In this document: piece by piece, positions 52,687 through 63,848 of the stretch | Numbering within the stretch: the stretch's first letter is position 1 | Layout: each line of letters starts with the position of its first letter | Origin: Granulicella arctica | GTDB lineage: Bacteria > Acidobacteriota > Terriglobia > Terriglobales > Acidobacteriaceae | Length of the DNA: 64,000 nucleotides | Assembly (NCBI RefSeq): GCF_025685605.1 | Contig: NZ_JAGTUT010000001.1 | Coordinates: 1,922,001 to 1,986,000 of the forward strand | Direction: 5' to 3' | Translations under genes and position numbers: made by a program | The notes under the pieces: model-generated | What the model was told of the DNA's origin: nothing | Databases searched by the model: none | What the model saw: the letters and a program-made list of their open reading frames with translations, nothing else

Positions 52687-54573
52687 CTAGTGATGTTCGC
52701 CGTGCGGAGCTGGCGCCGGACGAGCTTCCTGCTGCGGAGCTGGGCGCGGCTGCTCTACCCGCTGCTGTGGTGGAGATTGCTGATGCTGTGGTTGCACCTG
52801 CTGCCGCTGCGGTTGCTGCACCTGCTGCCGTTGCTGCTGAACCTGCTGCTGTTGTTGCTGCTGATTTCTTTGCTGCTCCTGCTGTTGCGTCCGCTGCTGT
52901 TGCACCTGCTCATTGCGCTGCTGCAGTTGCTGTTGATTTTGCTGTTGCGTCCGCTGTTGCTGTACCTGCTCATTGCGCTGTTGAAGTTGCTGCTGATTCT
53001 GCTGTTGCGTCCGCTGCTGCTGTTGCACCTGCTCGTTACGTTGCTGCTGTTGTTGCTGGTTTTGTTGTTGGGTCCGCTGTTGCTGCTGTACCTGCTCATT
53101 GCGTTGTTGAAGTTGCTGTTGATTCTGTTGTTGCGTTCGCTGCTGTTGCGTCTGCTCGTTATGTTGCTGTAGCTGCTGCTGGGTCTGTTGCTGATTCCTC
53201 TGCTGTAACTCCTGCTGATTTCTCTGCTGCAACTGCTCCTGTCCGTTCCGTTGCTGTACTTGCTGCTGCTGATTCCTTTGTTGCAAGTTGTTATGTTGCT
53301 GCAGCTCTTGCTGGTTGCGTTGCTGGTCATTTCTCTGTTGTAGTTGCTGCTGCTGACCACTCCGCTGTAGTTGCTCGTTTCTTTGCTGGTTCTGCTGTTG
53401 GTTGAGGCCGCCCGGGGTTACAGCACCAGGACGATTTTGCTGATTGCCGAAGCCGCCTGTCGTGACGCCCGGACGATTCTGCTGTTGCTGTTGGAATCCA
53501 CGCTGCGGCGCAACAACTCCGCGATCCGCTACAAGGCCACGTTGAGCCACGGCTGCGGCAGGACGTCCCTGGTTCGCGCTGAAGAACTGCTGGCGATTCT
53601 GCTGAGCTTGCTGGTGAAGCTCCCGCTGAGCGGCCATCGGCGGAGTGTGCTGCTCCCGCATAGCCGCGACCTCGAACGCAGCGGGTCGCGCCTGGATGCC
53701 ACCGCGACCACCGTTATAGCTCACACGGTTATTGATCACCGTGTTGTTGATCGTCACATTGCGAACGTAGACGTTATGGAAGTTGTTTCCATTGATGCGG
53801 TTATAGGCACGGTTGTAGTAAAAGTTGTTGCCATTCCAATAACCACCCTCATAGCCGTGGCCGAGATATCCAAAACCATAGTTGATTCCACCGTAGAAGC
53901 CGATGTGCAGGCCCCAGTATCCGCGGTGAAAGCCATAGCGATTGCCATATACGCCCCAGTAACCCGGCGTCCAAAGTGCCCCACTGTACGGAGCCGCACA
54001 CCATGCGCCCGGAACCCAGTAGTAGCCCTGCGGCGCATAGCCCCAGTAGCCCGGTGTCCAGAGGTAGTTTGGATCGGGAGCAGGCGGCTGCTCGTAAACA
54101 GGTAACGGCGGTGGTGCCTGCTCGGCATACTCATCGACCGTAGCATCGAAGTTCTCATCAGCTTGCTGGGAACCTTGGTCCTGCTGGACCCCATAACCCT
54201 GTTGACCCTGGATGCCCTGCTGATTCTGGTAGCCTCCGGGCGGCGTGTAGTTTTCGGGATCGGGAGCGTGCTGCTGACCCTGAGCGTTGTTCTGTTGGTA
54301 TGTCTCAGACTGCTGCTGGGCGACCGTCTCCTGGGTCTGCCCGAGCACCCGTGTACGTGCAGGCTGGGTCGCGGCAGGGTAAGGTGCCATCTGTCCAGCG
54401 AACTGCTGTGCCTGATTCGGGTCGGTCGGAGCTTCATTCGCCGCTGCTGGATCAACTCCGGTCGATGCAACGTCAGCATTTTTCTTGCAACCAGAGACTC
54501 CTGCAAGTCCTGCAATTCCAAGTACAGCCCCGAGAAAGTAGGTACGCCCTGCGAATTGCTTGATGTCAATCAT
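52687..54573 (-). CDS. YXWGXW-repeat lipoprotein with Gln-rich tandem-repeat tail
   Basis: A 628-residue exported protein. The signal ends in a lipobox, VSGC with Cys29. A Gln/Pro-rich stretch is followed by the aromatic repeat region YLWTPGYWGYAPQGYYWVPG and LWTPGYWGVYG typical of YXWGXW proteins, then Asn/Tyr/Gly-rich sequence with GYWNGNNFYYNRAYN. From about residue 385 the chain is a Gln/Arg/Asn-rich tail with at least five tandem units of 20-21 residues, such as NEQVQQQRTQQQNQQQLQQR. It ends with HGEHH. The tail is probably disordered or prone to self-association. Surface or matrix role possible; function unknown. Divergent from acnA. Confidence 0.8.
   Translation of the reverse strand: MIDIKQFAGRTYFLGAVLGIAGLAGVSGCKKNADVASTGVDPAAANEAPTDPNQAQQFAGQMAPYPAATQPARTRVLGQTQETVAQQQSETYQQNNAQGQQHAPDPENYTPPGGYQNQQGIQGQQGYGVQQDQGSQQADENFDATVDEYAEQAPPPLPVYEQPPAPDPNYLWTPGYWGYAPQGYYWVPGAWCAAPYSGALWTPGYWGVYGNRYGFHRGYWGLHIGFYGGINYGFGYLGHGYEGGYWNGNNFYYNRAYNRINGNNFHNVYVRNVTINNTVINNRVSYNGGRGGIQARPAAFEVAAMREQHTPPMAAQRELHQQAQQNRQQFFSANQGRPAAAVAQRGLVADRGVVAPQRGFQQQQQNRPGVTTGGFGNQQNRPGAVTPGGLNQQQNQQRNEQLQRSGQQQQLQQRNDQQRNQQELQQHNNLQQRNQQQQVQQRNGQEQLQQRNQQELQQRNQQQTQQQLQQHNEQTQQQRTQQQNQQQLQQRNEQVQQQQRTQQQNQQQQQQRNEQVQQQQRTQQQNQQQLQQRNEQVQQQRTQQQNQQQLQQRNEQVQQQRTQQQEQQRNQQQQQQQVQQQRQQVQQPQRQQVQPQHQQSPPQQRVEQPRPAPQQEARPAPAPHGEHH
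52852..53160 (-). repeat. Tandem repeat encoding the Gln-rich tail
   Basis: Conserved GCTCATTGCG/GCTCGTTACG-type boxes recur at 52911, 52971, 53034, 53097 and 53157, giving steps of 60, 63, 63 and 60 bases, in frame with the lipoprotein. Unit length differs by one Gln codon, typical of slippage in CAG/CAA-rich repeats. The repeat number may vary between strains. Confidence 0.8.
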
Positions 54574-54928
54574 TGTCGTCTCCTGCTACTGCATACCCTT
54601 ATTCAAAACACGTTCCATCGAAATAAGATGCGCCAGCGGCTATGGTACCGGCAAAACAGGACTTTATTTCTCCTCCCTGCAGCGATAGACTTGGTTCATG
54701 AGCCTGCGAACACCAGTGTGCTGCCCACCACCCGCTCCGGTGGTGAAGCGCTTTCGCCATGGCCGCCGCGATCGCGGTCGTTCCTAGTCGTCTCTAGTCT
54801 CCGCTTGTCCCCTCTGCTACGCTTCGTAACGTTACGCCCCGCCGCCCCGTGCTGCTCTGGGACATCCCGCGGCACAGCCATCGGTCAGACCGCGCATCGG
54901 CTCTGACCAAATTTAGGAGAGTTCTACC
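54574..54928. other. Divergent intergenic region upstream of acnA
   Basis: This 355-base gap lies between the start of the Q-rich lipoprotein gene and acnA and contains no convincing reading frame. It holds inverted repeats: CACCAC-8-GTGGTG near 54727-54746, the palindrome CCGCGATCGCGG near 54766, and GGTCAGA (54883-54889) with TCTGACC (54902-54908), the last just before the acnA ribosome-binding site TTAGGAGAG. Promoters for both divergent genes should be here. No ncRNA family was recognised. Confidence 0.4.
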
Positions 54929-57823
<2,895 letters not shown>

Positions 57824-57838
57824 CTGGCAAGCCGAGTG

Positions 57839-57874
57839 CCCCATTCTTTGCAGCTCAACCTGCAAAGGGTGGGG
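57839..57874 (+). terminator. Terminator hairpin after acnA
   Basis: Arms at 57839-57853 and 57860-57874 pair over 15 bases, counting two G-U pairs, with a 6-base loop. It starts 16 bases after the acnA stop. No T-run follows, so termination efficiency is unclear; hairpins of this CCCC...CTTTGCA type may also be dispersed repeats. Confidence 0.55.
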
Positions 57875-57961
57875 TAGTAAGCCAGCAGCGCTCTCCATTC
57901 ATCCTCTGTCCATGTACGATCGTTACGCTTGAGGCTCACTCCAGGGCAAGGATCGACACTA

Positions 57962-59101
57962 ATGAAGAAGCACGCGCTAGCACTCATGGCTATTGCCGCC
58001 ACGGCATCCGCTCAGCAGGCATCGAATCCAACCATGAACCCCTTCCTCACCCTGATGACCAAGGCAGGCACGCACGCCGCAGCTCACGGCGCGAAGACTC
58101 CGCCCGTCCTTTCCCCGAACGATGCCACGCTCCTCGGCCCTAATCCCGCTGTCAATGTCGCTGAGCTTCACAAAGCTGGCTTCCGCGTGATCCCCTGGAC
58201 TACCAATGACCCAGCCAAGATCCGCGCCCTCATTGCCCTTCGCGTGGACGGCATCATCTCCGATCGCCCCGACATTCTGCAGTCGGTCCTCAGAGAGGAG
58301 AAGGCCGCCGCCCCGGATGCCGCCGCCTACTTTGCCAGCTTCGACGTGGCCGCCCATCGTGGGGGCCGGGGCCTTCGTCCCGAAAACACGTTGCCCTCCT
58401 TCGAATCCGGCCTTGACCAACTCGCGACCACCCTTGAGACCGATACTGGCGTTACTACGGATGGCGTCTCGCTCATCTGGCACGACCAGTTCCTGAATCC
58501 GCAGTCCTGTCGCAAGTCGGACGGGTCGCCCTACACCCTTGAGAACAAGGTTTATACCCGAGACATCTCCTCAGTCGAAGCTCAGAAGACCTTCATCTGC
58601 GACAAGCTTCACTTTGGTGCTGATCAGAAGAACGACCTCACCCTGTCGCCAGTAGCTGTAGCTTTCGCGAAGCAGGAACACCTCATCAGCCCCTACGTCC
58701 CCACCTATGCGGAGCAGCTCTTCCGGTTCGTCGCTTTCTACACCCACTTCTATAAGGATGGTCCCGGTAAGGGCACTCCTGATGCTGAAGTCCGATGGCG
58801 CAACGCTGAGACAGTCCGCTTCAATCTCGAGACCAAGATTCTCCCCGAGCTTCCACCCGCCATGGCCAAGGCGGCCGGCGAACCCGATGGCAACCATACT
58901 GTCGGCCCAGAAGCCTTCGTCAAAGCACTATGCGGTGCCATCAAGCGCAACCGCATGGAGGGGCGCGCGGAGGTTCAGAGCTTCGACTACCGCACCCTCA
59001 TCCTTGTCGAAGAGCAGTACCCGGAGATTCCTACCTACTACCTGACCGGCGATCCCAAAACGTTGAGCTCTGAGCTGGTCCCGTCGGCTTTACGACCGTA
59101 G
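57962..59101 (+). CDS. Exported glycerophosphodiester phosphodiesterase, apparently circularly permuted
   Basis: A 379-residue GDPD-family protein with a Sec signal (MKKHALALMAIAATASAQQ). GDPD enzymes split glycerophosphodiesters into glycerol 3-phosphate and alcohol. The catalytic start of the normal barrel, VAAHRGGRGLRPENTLPSF, lies at 129-147 with His132, Glu141 and the IWHD His; ETKILPEL and SFDYRTLILVEE follow. What normally ends the barrel, AELHKAGFRVIPWTTNDP and VDGIISDRPDIL, lies instead at 67-106, ahead of the catalytic start, and the chain stops after TYYLTGDPKTLSSELVPSALRP. So the last strands sit first. ATG at 57962 has AAGGA about 14 bases upstream. Probably periplasmic. Confidence 0.82.
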   Translation: MKKHALALMAIAATASAQQASNPTMNPFLTLMTKAGTHAAAHGAKTPPVLSPNDATLLGPNPAVNVAELHKAGFRVIPWTTNDPAKIRALIALRVDGIISDRPDILQSVLREEKAAAPDAAAYFASFDVAAHRGGRGLRPENTLPSFESGLDQLATTLETDTGVTTDGVSLIWHDQFLNPQSCRKSDGSPYTLENKVYTRDISSVEAQKTFICDKLHFGADQKNDLTLSPVAVAFAKQEHLISPYVPTYAEQLFRFVAFYTHFYKDGPGKGTPDAEVRWRNAETVRFNLETKILPELPPAMAKAAGEPDGNHTVGPEAFVKALCGAIKRNRMEGRAEVQSFDYRTLILVEEQYPEIPTYYLTGDPKTLSSELVPSALRP

Positions 59102-59113
59102 CTGTCATGCGAT

Positions 59114-60046
59114 CTAGAGGAGTGTCGCACCCGTCAGCTGTTCACACGTCGTCCAAAGCTGCTTCGCAGCATTCAGATCCAGCGCCTGCGAGGCCACCTT
59201 CGCTTCGCCCACATCGCCGCCGCGCATCTCCATAAAGCCCTGCGGCCCATAGTAGCCGCCACCCCTGGCTTCGAGTGCTGTCGCCGCGAATAGCGTAGGC
59301 AATGCTCCCGCCGCCTCGGAGTTCAGCAGCACCTCCATCAGTCGCCCCATTGCTTTGCGTGCTGTCCGCTCGAACGACGAGAACTCGCCTTTATGAAAGA
59401 GTTCTGTGTTCGCCACACCCGGGTGAGCCGCAACGCTCAGGATCGGAGATCCCGCCGACCGCAGCCGTCGGTCGAGCTCAAACGCCAGCATCAGATCGGC
59501 TAGCTTCGACTGATAGTAGGAGCCGTTCGGGTTGTAACTCCGTGTCGCCTGAAGGTCATCGAAATTTAGCTTGCCCTGCTTATGAGCGATGGAGGCAAGC
59601 GCCACAATGCGTGGAACACCCGCGGCCTTCTGCAGCGCTGGCATCAGGAGTGCCGTCAGCGCGAAGTGGCCCAGGACGTTTGTCCCAAACTGCATCTCGA
59701 AGCCATCCGCAGTCTCCAGCCGCTTCGGCGGGGCATACACGCCTGCATTATTGATGAGCACATCGAGCGGCTGCCCCTCTTCTACAAGCGTTGCCGCGAC
59801 CTGTCGGATTGAAGCCAACGACGCGAGATCAAGCAAGAGCAGTTCCGCAGAAGCATGCGGTACCTCTGCGCGCAGCCTGTCCAGGGCGGTCTCACCACGC
59901 GTCTGATCGCGTACGGCAAACAGCAGATGTGCTCCGCGCCGTGCAAGCTCGAGTGCAGCGTAGTAGCCGACACCGCTATTCGCGCCAGTGATGAGAATGC
60001 GGCGCCCAGTCTGATCGGGCATGTTGGCAACAGTCCATTGGCTCAT
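59114..60046 (-). CDS. Short-chain dehydrogenase/reductase
   Basis: A 310-residue SDR. The nucleotide motif is ILITGANSGVGYYAALE (TGxxxGxG), with VLINNAGVYAPP (NNAG) and the catalytic YYQSKLA (YxxxK) preceded by IVALASIAH containing the Ser. Length and NPNGSYYQSKLADLML match retinol-dehydrogenase-like/WWOX-type SDRs common in bacteria. Substrate unknown. The start is uncertain: 60046 and 60082 are both possible ATG codons and neither has a good ribosome-binding site. Confidence 0.85.
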   Translation of the reverse strand: MSQWTVANMPDQTGRRILITGANSGVGYYAALELARRGAHLLFAVRDQTRGETALDRLRAEVPHASAELLLLDLASLASIRQVAATLVEEGQPLDVLINNAGVYAPPKRLETADGFEMQFGTNVLGHFALTALLMPALQKAAGVPRIVALASIAHKQGKLNFDDLQATRSYNPNGSYYQSKLADLMLAFELDRRLRSAGSPILSVAAHPGVANTELFHKGEFSSFERTARKAMGRLMEVLLNSEAAGALPTLFAATALEARGGGYYGPQGFMEMRGGDVGEAKVASQALDLNAAKQLWTTCEQLTGATLL

Positions 60047-60358
60047 GCCTTTTGGATGCAAAGCTATTCTCCATTGGTACATTTCGTTGACGAAGCCATC
60101 GTCTTTGCTTATAGTTTCGCTACCGCCCGACGAAACATTACCATGGCTTTCCCGGGCGGAATCTAAAGCGGAGTGAGCCGCTCTTCCCTGTACACCCGCC
60201 GAAGCATCATGGTGAATGGTAGAGAGCGGCTCAAACCCGGCCCCCTGTCTATGCTGTCTCTCAGTAGGCAGGGGCTCGTCTTCACGTGGCAGCTACTAAG
60301 CCAATAAGCAGAATTCACCACTGTAGAACTTACCCGGGCCCTTGAACCGTCTCCTGCC
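60047..60358. other. Gene-free region with inverted repeats
   Basis: No gene is apparent here. Two inverted repeats are seen: GAGCCGCTCT (60175-60184) with AGAGCGGCTC (60223-60232), perfect over 10 bases with a 38-base gap, and a CCCCTG/CAGGGG pair around 60242-60276. The region lies between the starts of the divergent SDR gene and the orphan 503-residue gene and probably contains their promoters; a small structured RNA is possible but not shown. Confidence 0.35.
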
Positions 60359-61870
60359 ATGTTGCTATCCATCCAGTTTCCGTTCGCCGACTTCCGAAGG
60401 TTCCTGCATGCTTCCACTGGCTGCATAAGCCAGCCCGGCTGGCCGTCCCCGGTCATCCATATCGAAGATGAGTCCAAGAAAAATCAACCCTTTGTGCGGG
60501 GTTTTGGCGAGGTCGAAAAGCGAGAGGATGGCGGCCTTAGCTTCTGGGGCGAGGACATCATCTGCAACGCCCAGCACGCGATCAAGTGGGAGCGGCAGGA
60601 CACTTATACCGCTGGTAATGGTCACTCTCCCCTTCAGTTCGAAGTAGCTTTCCGGCGATTCCTCTCGGACGGGACCACCGCAGGTAAGTGCGAGCTCGGT
60701 ATCGCCACGGTAGGTCGTCCAAACCTCCAACTCGACCTAACGCAGGTCGCCGGCATCTCCCAGTGGTTTCTTGGTCACGGCGTCACTGTTCCCGTCTACG
60801 GCGGAGAATCAAAAGCGATACGAAGGCAGCGCACCGCTCTCCGGGATATATCCCTGCCTCTCAAGCGTCACCTGCTACGCGCCACCACCCGCAGCCGCTG
60901 GATGCAGCAACAGCCTGTTCAGGATTGGTGGATTGGCAGCGGTTTGCCCATGTTGTTCCTACAGCTCCAGGCCCCTAATGAGAGCATCGACTTCGACGAG
61001 TTTCCAAACAGCCAGATCCAGCTTCCCGCACTTGGCGTCACGCTGAGCTGTCAGATCATTTCATCGAATGGTCTGGACATTCCCCTCTGGATTCTGAGGA
61101 CGGAAGCGAAGTTCAACAGGACCTGGACCCGTCAGTTGCGGCTCAGCCTGCTCCGAAGGCATGCCGCTCATGAGTCGCTCCGCCTCGTTCTTGGCAACCT
61201 GAATTCCGGAAGAATCAAGGTTAAGCGCGATACGATTCCCACGAGTTTGCTGCAGGATTACCTTGAAGAGGCGAACGCGAACCTCGCTCGTACACAGATC
61301 AACCTGCAGCACATGTTCCAACCATCGACGCCTCAGGATCCCGACATTGCCGCGATCGCGATGGCTGCCTCAGAACAGATCTGGCCGGGAGAGATGGAGT
61401 CGCTTAAAGCTCTTATTCGCCAGATGAATCTCCGTAAGAACATCGGTATTGACCTCAAACGCTACACCGCCAACCAGGCACTCACGATCGGAGCACTCAC
61501 CATGAACTCGATTACTGGCAGCACCATAGGCAATGTCATTCAGGGCCATGACATCCATGACGTTCAGCAGACGGTGGGGGCTCCGGCGACACCCATCGAT
61601 CTCGACGCTCTGAAGAAGCAGTTGGAAGCTCTCACCAAGGAGCTATCGGAAGCTCTCGCCAAACTCCCGCCGGAGCGCGCCGAGGACAAGGAAGCGGTCG
61701 CGGATAAGGCTGCCGAGCTTAAGGCTCTCGCGGAAAAGGAAACGCCCAATAAGAAGTCGCTCAACATCACCGCAAGCGGCATGATGGAGGCGGCAAAGGG
61801 AATCGCCAGCGTCGTCCCGATCGCGCTCAAGATCTCAGGATTAGTAGCCAGCTTTATTGCTGGTGTCTGA
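60359..61870 (+). CDS. Orphan 503-residue protein with coiled-coil and hydrophobic tail
   Basis: I do not recognise the N-terminal 380 residues (MLLSIQFPFADFRRFL onward; IKWERQDTY, DWWIGSGLPMLFLQLQ). It has no signal peptide. The C-terminal 110 residues have a layout I associate with tails of bacterial conflict-system effectors: a short Gly/Asn/His segment (STIGNVIQGHDIHDVQQ), a charged helix (DALKKQLEALTKELSEALAK onward), then the amphipathic-to-hydrophobic end VVPIALKISGLVASFIAGV. That resemblance is by pattern only. No ribosome-binding site is evident before the ATG, so the start is uncertain. It converges on plsX, 20 bases apart, and has no partner gene. Confidence 0.6.
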   Translation: MLLSIQFPFADFRRFLHASTGCISQPGWPSPVIHIEDESKKNQPFVRGFGEVEKREDGGLSFWGEDIICNAQHAIKWERQDTYTAGNGHSPLQFEVAFRRFLSDGTTAGKCELGIATVGRPNLQLDLTQVAGISQWFLGHGVTVPVYGGESKAIRRQRTALRDISLPLKRHLLRATTRSRWMQQQPVQDWWIGSGLPMLFLQLQAPNESIDFDEFPNSQIQLPALGVTLSCQIISSNGLDIPLWILRTEAKFNRTWTRQLRLSLLRRHAAHESLRLVLGNLNSGRIKVKRDTIPTSLLQDYLEEANANLARTQINLQHMFQPSTPQDPDIAAIAMAASEQIWPGEMESLKALIRQMNLRKNIGIDLKRYTANQALTIGALTMNSITGSTIGNVIQGHDIHDVQQTVGAPATPIDLDALKKQLEALTKELSEALAKLPPERAEDKEAVADKAAELKALAEKETPNKKSLNITASGMMEAAKGIASVVPIALKISGLVASFIAGV

Positions 61871-61890
61871 AGCGTGCCTGGATGGTCAAT

Positions 61891-62910
61891 CTACTCGCCG
61901 CCGGCGGTCGGAGGGCGAAGCGCGGCTTCGATACTGGAGTTCACCTCGGCCTGCGCATACTCAGCAGCCACGCGAATCCCGTTCATCACGGCTTTCTCGT
62001 TTGACGAGCCGTGTCCGATGATGCAGGCTCCTCGCACTCCGAGCAGCGGAGCGCCGCCGTATTCCGAGTAGTCCAGCCGCTTTTTGAAGTCGTTGAACGC
62101 CTTCCGGGAGAGCAGCGCCCCAACCTGCGAGGTCACCGTCGATTTCAGTGCATCCCGCAGCGAGACGCTCACGAGCTTTGCGACTCCTTCGGAGGTCTTC
62201 AGCGCGATATTACCGACAAACCCGTCGCAGACTGCAACGTCGGTCCGGCCGTTGTTCAGGTCGCGGCCTTCAACGTTGCCAATGAAGTTGATGCACGTCA
62301 GTGCTCGTAACAGCGGCAGCGTATCGCGTGTAAGCGCATTGCCCTTTGAATCCTCTTCGCCGATCGAGAGAAGCCCAACCCGTGGATTGTGTATCTTCAG
62401 TACGTTCTGCGCATAGATGCTTCCCATGACGGCAAATTGCACGAGGTTGTCCGGATCAGAATCGACGTTGGCGCCAACGTCCAGCAGGAAGGAGGGGCTG
62501 CCGGTAGTTGTCGGAAGAATGGTTGAGAGCGCCGGCCGATGAACGCCAGCCAGCATGCCCAGCACCATCTTCGCCGTGGCCATTGCTGCGCCAGTGTTTC
62601 CAGCCGTGAAGAAGGCGGCGGCGCGACCCTCGCGCACCATCTTCAGCCCGACGCGCATGGTCGAATCGCGCTTTGAGCGGACCGCCTGGGCAGCCTTGTC
62701 GTCCATGCTGATCCACTCGGACGCAGGAACGATGAAGATAGGAAGGTGCTGTCCGTTCAAGTGCTGCCGAAGTACCGGACGCAGAATATCTTCCGGTCCA
62801 ACAATGTGGACGCGGACGTCAAGATGTTTGCATGCGAGGATGGCCCCGCGAATCTCAGATTCGGGGGCCTTATCAGAACCCATTCCATCGACAACGATGT
62901 CTATCGGCAT
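61891..62910 (-). CDS. plsX: Phosphate acyltransferase
   Basis: A 339-residue enzyme that makes acyl-phosphate from acyl-ACP for phospholipid synthesis. The N-terminus IDIVVDGMGSDKAP, FFTAGNTGAAMATAKMVLG and DVGANVDSDPDNLVQFA are diagnostic. The C-terminus DYSEYGGAPLLGVRGACIIGHGSSNEKA is also typical. It is the third gene of the yceD-rpmF-plsX operon, 33 bases after rpmF. Confidence 0.96.
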   Translation of the reverse strand: MPIDIVVDGMGSDKAPESEIRGAILACKHLDVRVHIVGPEDILRPVLRQHLNGQHLPIFIVPASEWISMDDKAAQAVRSKRDSTMRVGLKMVREGRAAAFFTAGNTGAAMATAKMVLGMLAGVHRPALSTILPTTTGSPSFLLDVGANVDSDPDNLVQFAVMGSIYAQNVLKIHNPRVGLLSIGEEDSKGNALTRDTLPLLRALTCINFIGNVEGRDLNNGRTDVAVCDGFVGNIALKTSEGVAKLVSVSLRDALKSTVTSQVGALLSRKAFNDFKKRLDYSEYGGAPLLGVRGACIIGHGSSNEKAVMNGIRVAAEYAQAEVNSSIEAALRPPTAGGE

Positions 62911-62943
62911 CTAGTTCGGGTGCCTGCGTTGCTGATGATGGAG

Positions 62944-63129
62944 CTAGCTTGCTTCCTTGACCGCGAGTACTTCGCGGCCCTTGTACGTACCGCACTTGCG
63001 GCAAGCACGGTGAGGCAGCTTGCGCTCGTGGCAGTTGGGGCACTCGGAGAGGCCGACGGGGGTCAGGAAGTCATGGCTGCGGCGCTTGGCGGTGCGCTGT
63101 TTGGAATGGCGCCGTTTCGGATTAGGCAT
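62944..63129 (-). CDS. rpmF: 50S ribosomal protein L32
   Basis: A 61-residue ribosomal protein with MPNPKRRHSKQRTAKRRSHD and a zinc-ribbon CPNC with CRKCG, so the C+ (zinc-binding) paralogue type. It lies between yceD and plsX, the conserved order in many bacteria. Confidence 0.96.
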   Translation of the reverse strand: MPNPKRRHSKQRTAKRRSHDFLTPVGLSECPNCHERKLPHRACRKCGTYKGREVLAVKEAS

Positions 63130-63202
63130 TGCGTTTACCTTTCAGAATCTTCAACATACCGCGGTACGCGCAGGTAGTGAAGGAGAACTTATACAACAAA
63201 AC

Positions 63203-63760
63203 TTAGTGCTTCAGCTCAAGCTTGTCAGCTAAACCGGCAAGTGCGTTCCATCGCGGATCAGCTGGAGTGTCTTCACAGGAGCAACTTGCCTGGTTCAGAT
63301 TCTGGCCACAGCGGGAACAAAGCCCCTTACAGTCCGGCTGACAGAGGGCTCGTCCAGGCAGGGAAAGTAACACCTGCTCACGCACGACATCCTCCAGCAG
63401 CAAGCCACTCTTTTCATAATACCCGATTTCGGTCTCGTCGACAGTAATTGCTCGCTCGCCGGAATCTGCATCGGCCTCCTGCGGACGAAAGATCAGGTCG
63501 AAGTTGCCCTTGAGCGGCATGCTGACTGGCTCGACGCAGCGAGCGCAGTCCATCTCAAAGTCGCCGGCGTAGTGAGCGCGGATGCGGATATCGGCAATCT
63601 GCTGATTTCCTTCGCGATGTTCGAGCAGCAGGTCTGCCTGCCCGTCGACCGGAAGCGAGCCAACCTGGACGATGCCTGTGGTGAAGTCGATGCTGCCGGG
63701 TGCGAAGGACTCGGCGATATGCAGCGGCTCATTTTCAAGTTGAAGCGGCGTGATGAGCAT
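63203..63760 (-). CDS. yceD: YceD family (DUF177) protein
   Basis: A 185-residue protein of the YceD family, which precedes rpmF in many genomes and has been linked to 23S rRNA accumulation in plants and bacteria. Seen are FEMDCARCVEPVSMPLKGNFDL and, at the end, CQPDCKGLCSRCGQNLN, whose cysteines probably bind zinc. 73 bases separate it from rpmF on the same strand. Cytosolic. Confidence 0.9.
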   Translation of the reverse strand: MLITPLQLENEPLHIAESFAPGSIDFTTGIVQVGSLPVDGQADLLLEHREGNQQIADIRIRAHYAGDFEMDCARCVEPVSMPLKGNFDLIFRPQEADADSGERAITVDETEIGYYEKSGLLLEDVVREQVLLSLPGRALCQPDCKGLCSRCGQNLNQASCSCEDTPADPRWNALAGLADKLELKH

Positions 63761-63848
63761 GTGTTAACGCTATGCGGGTATGGGGTGCAGGTCAACTGCA
63801 TCCCCTCCAGCAGCGTAAACTTGCATCCGACAGCACGAGCGAGGTTTC

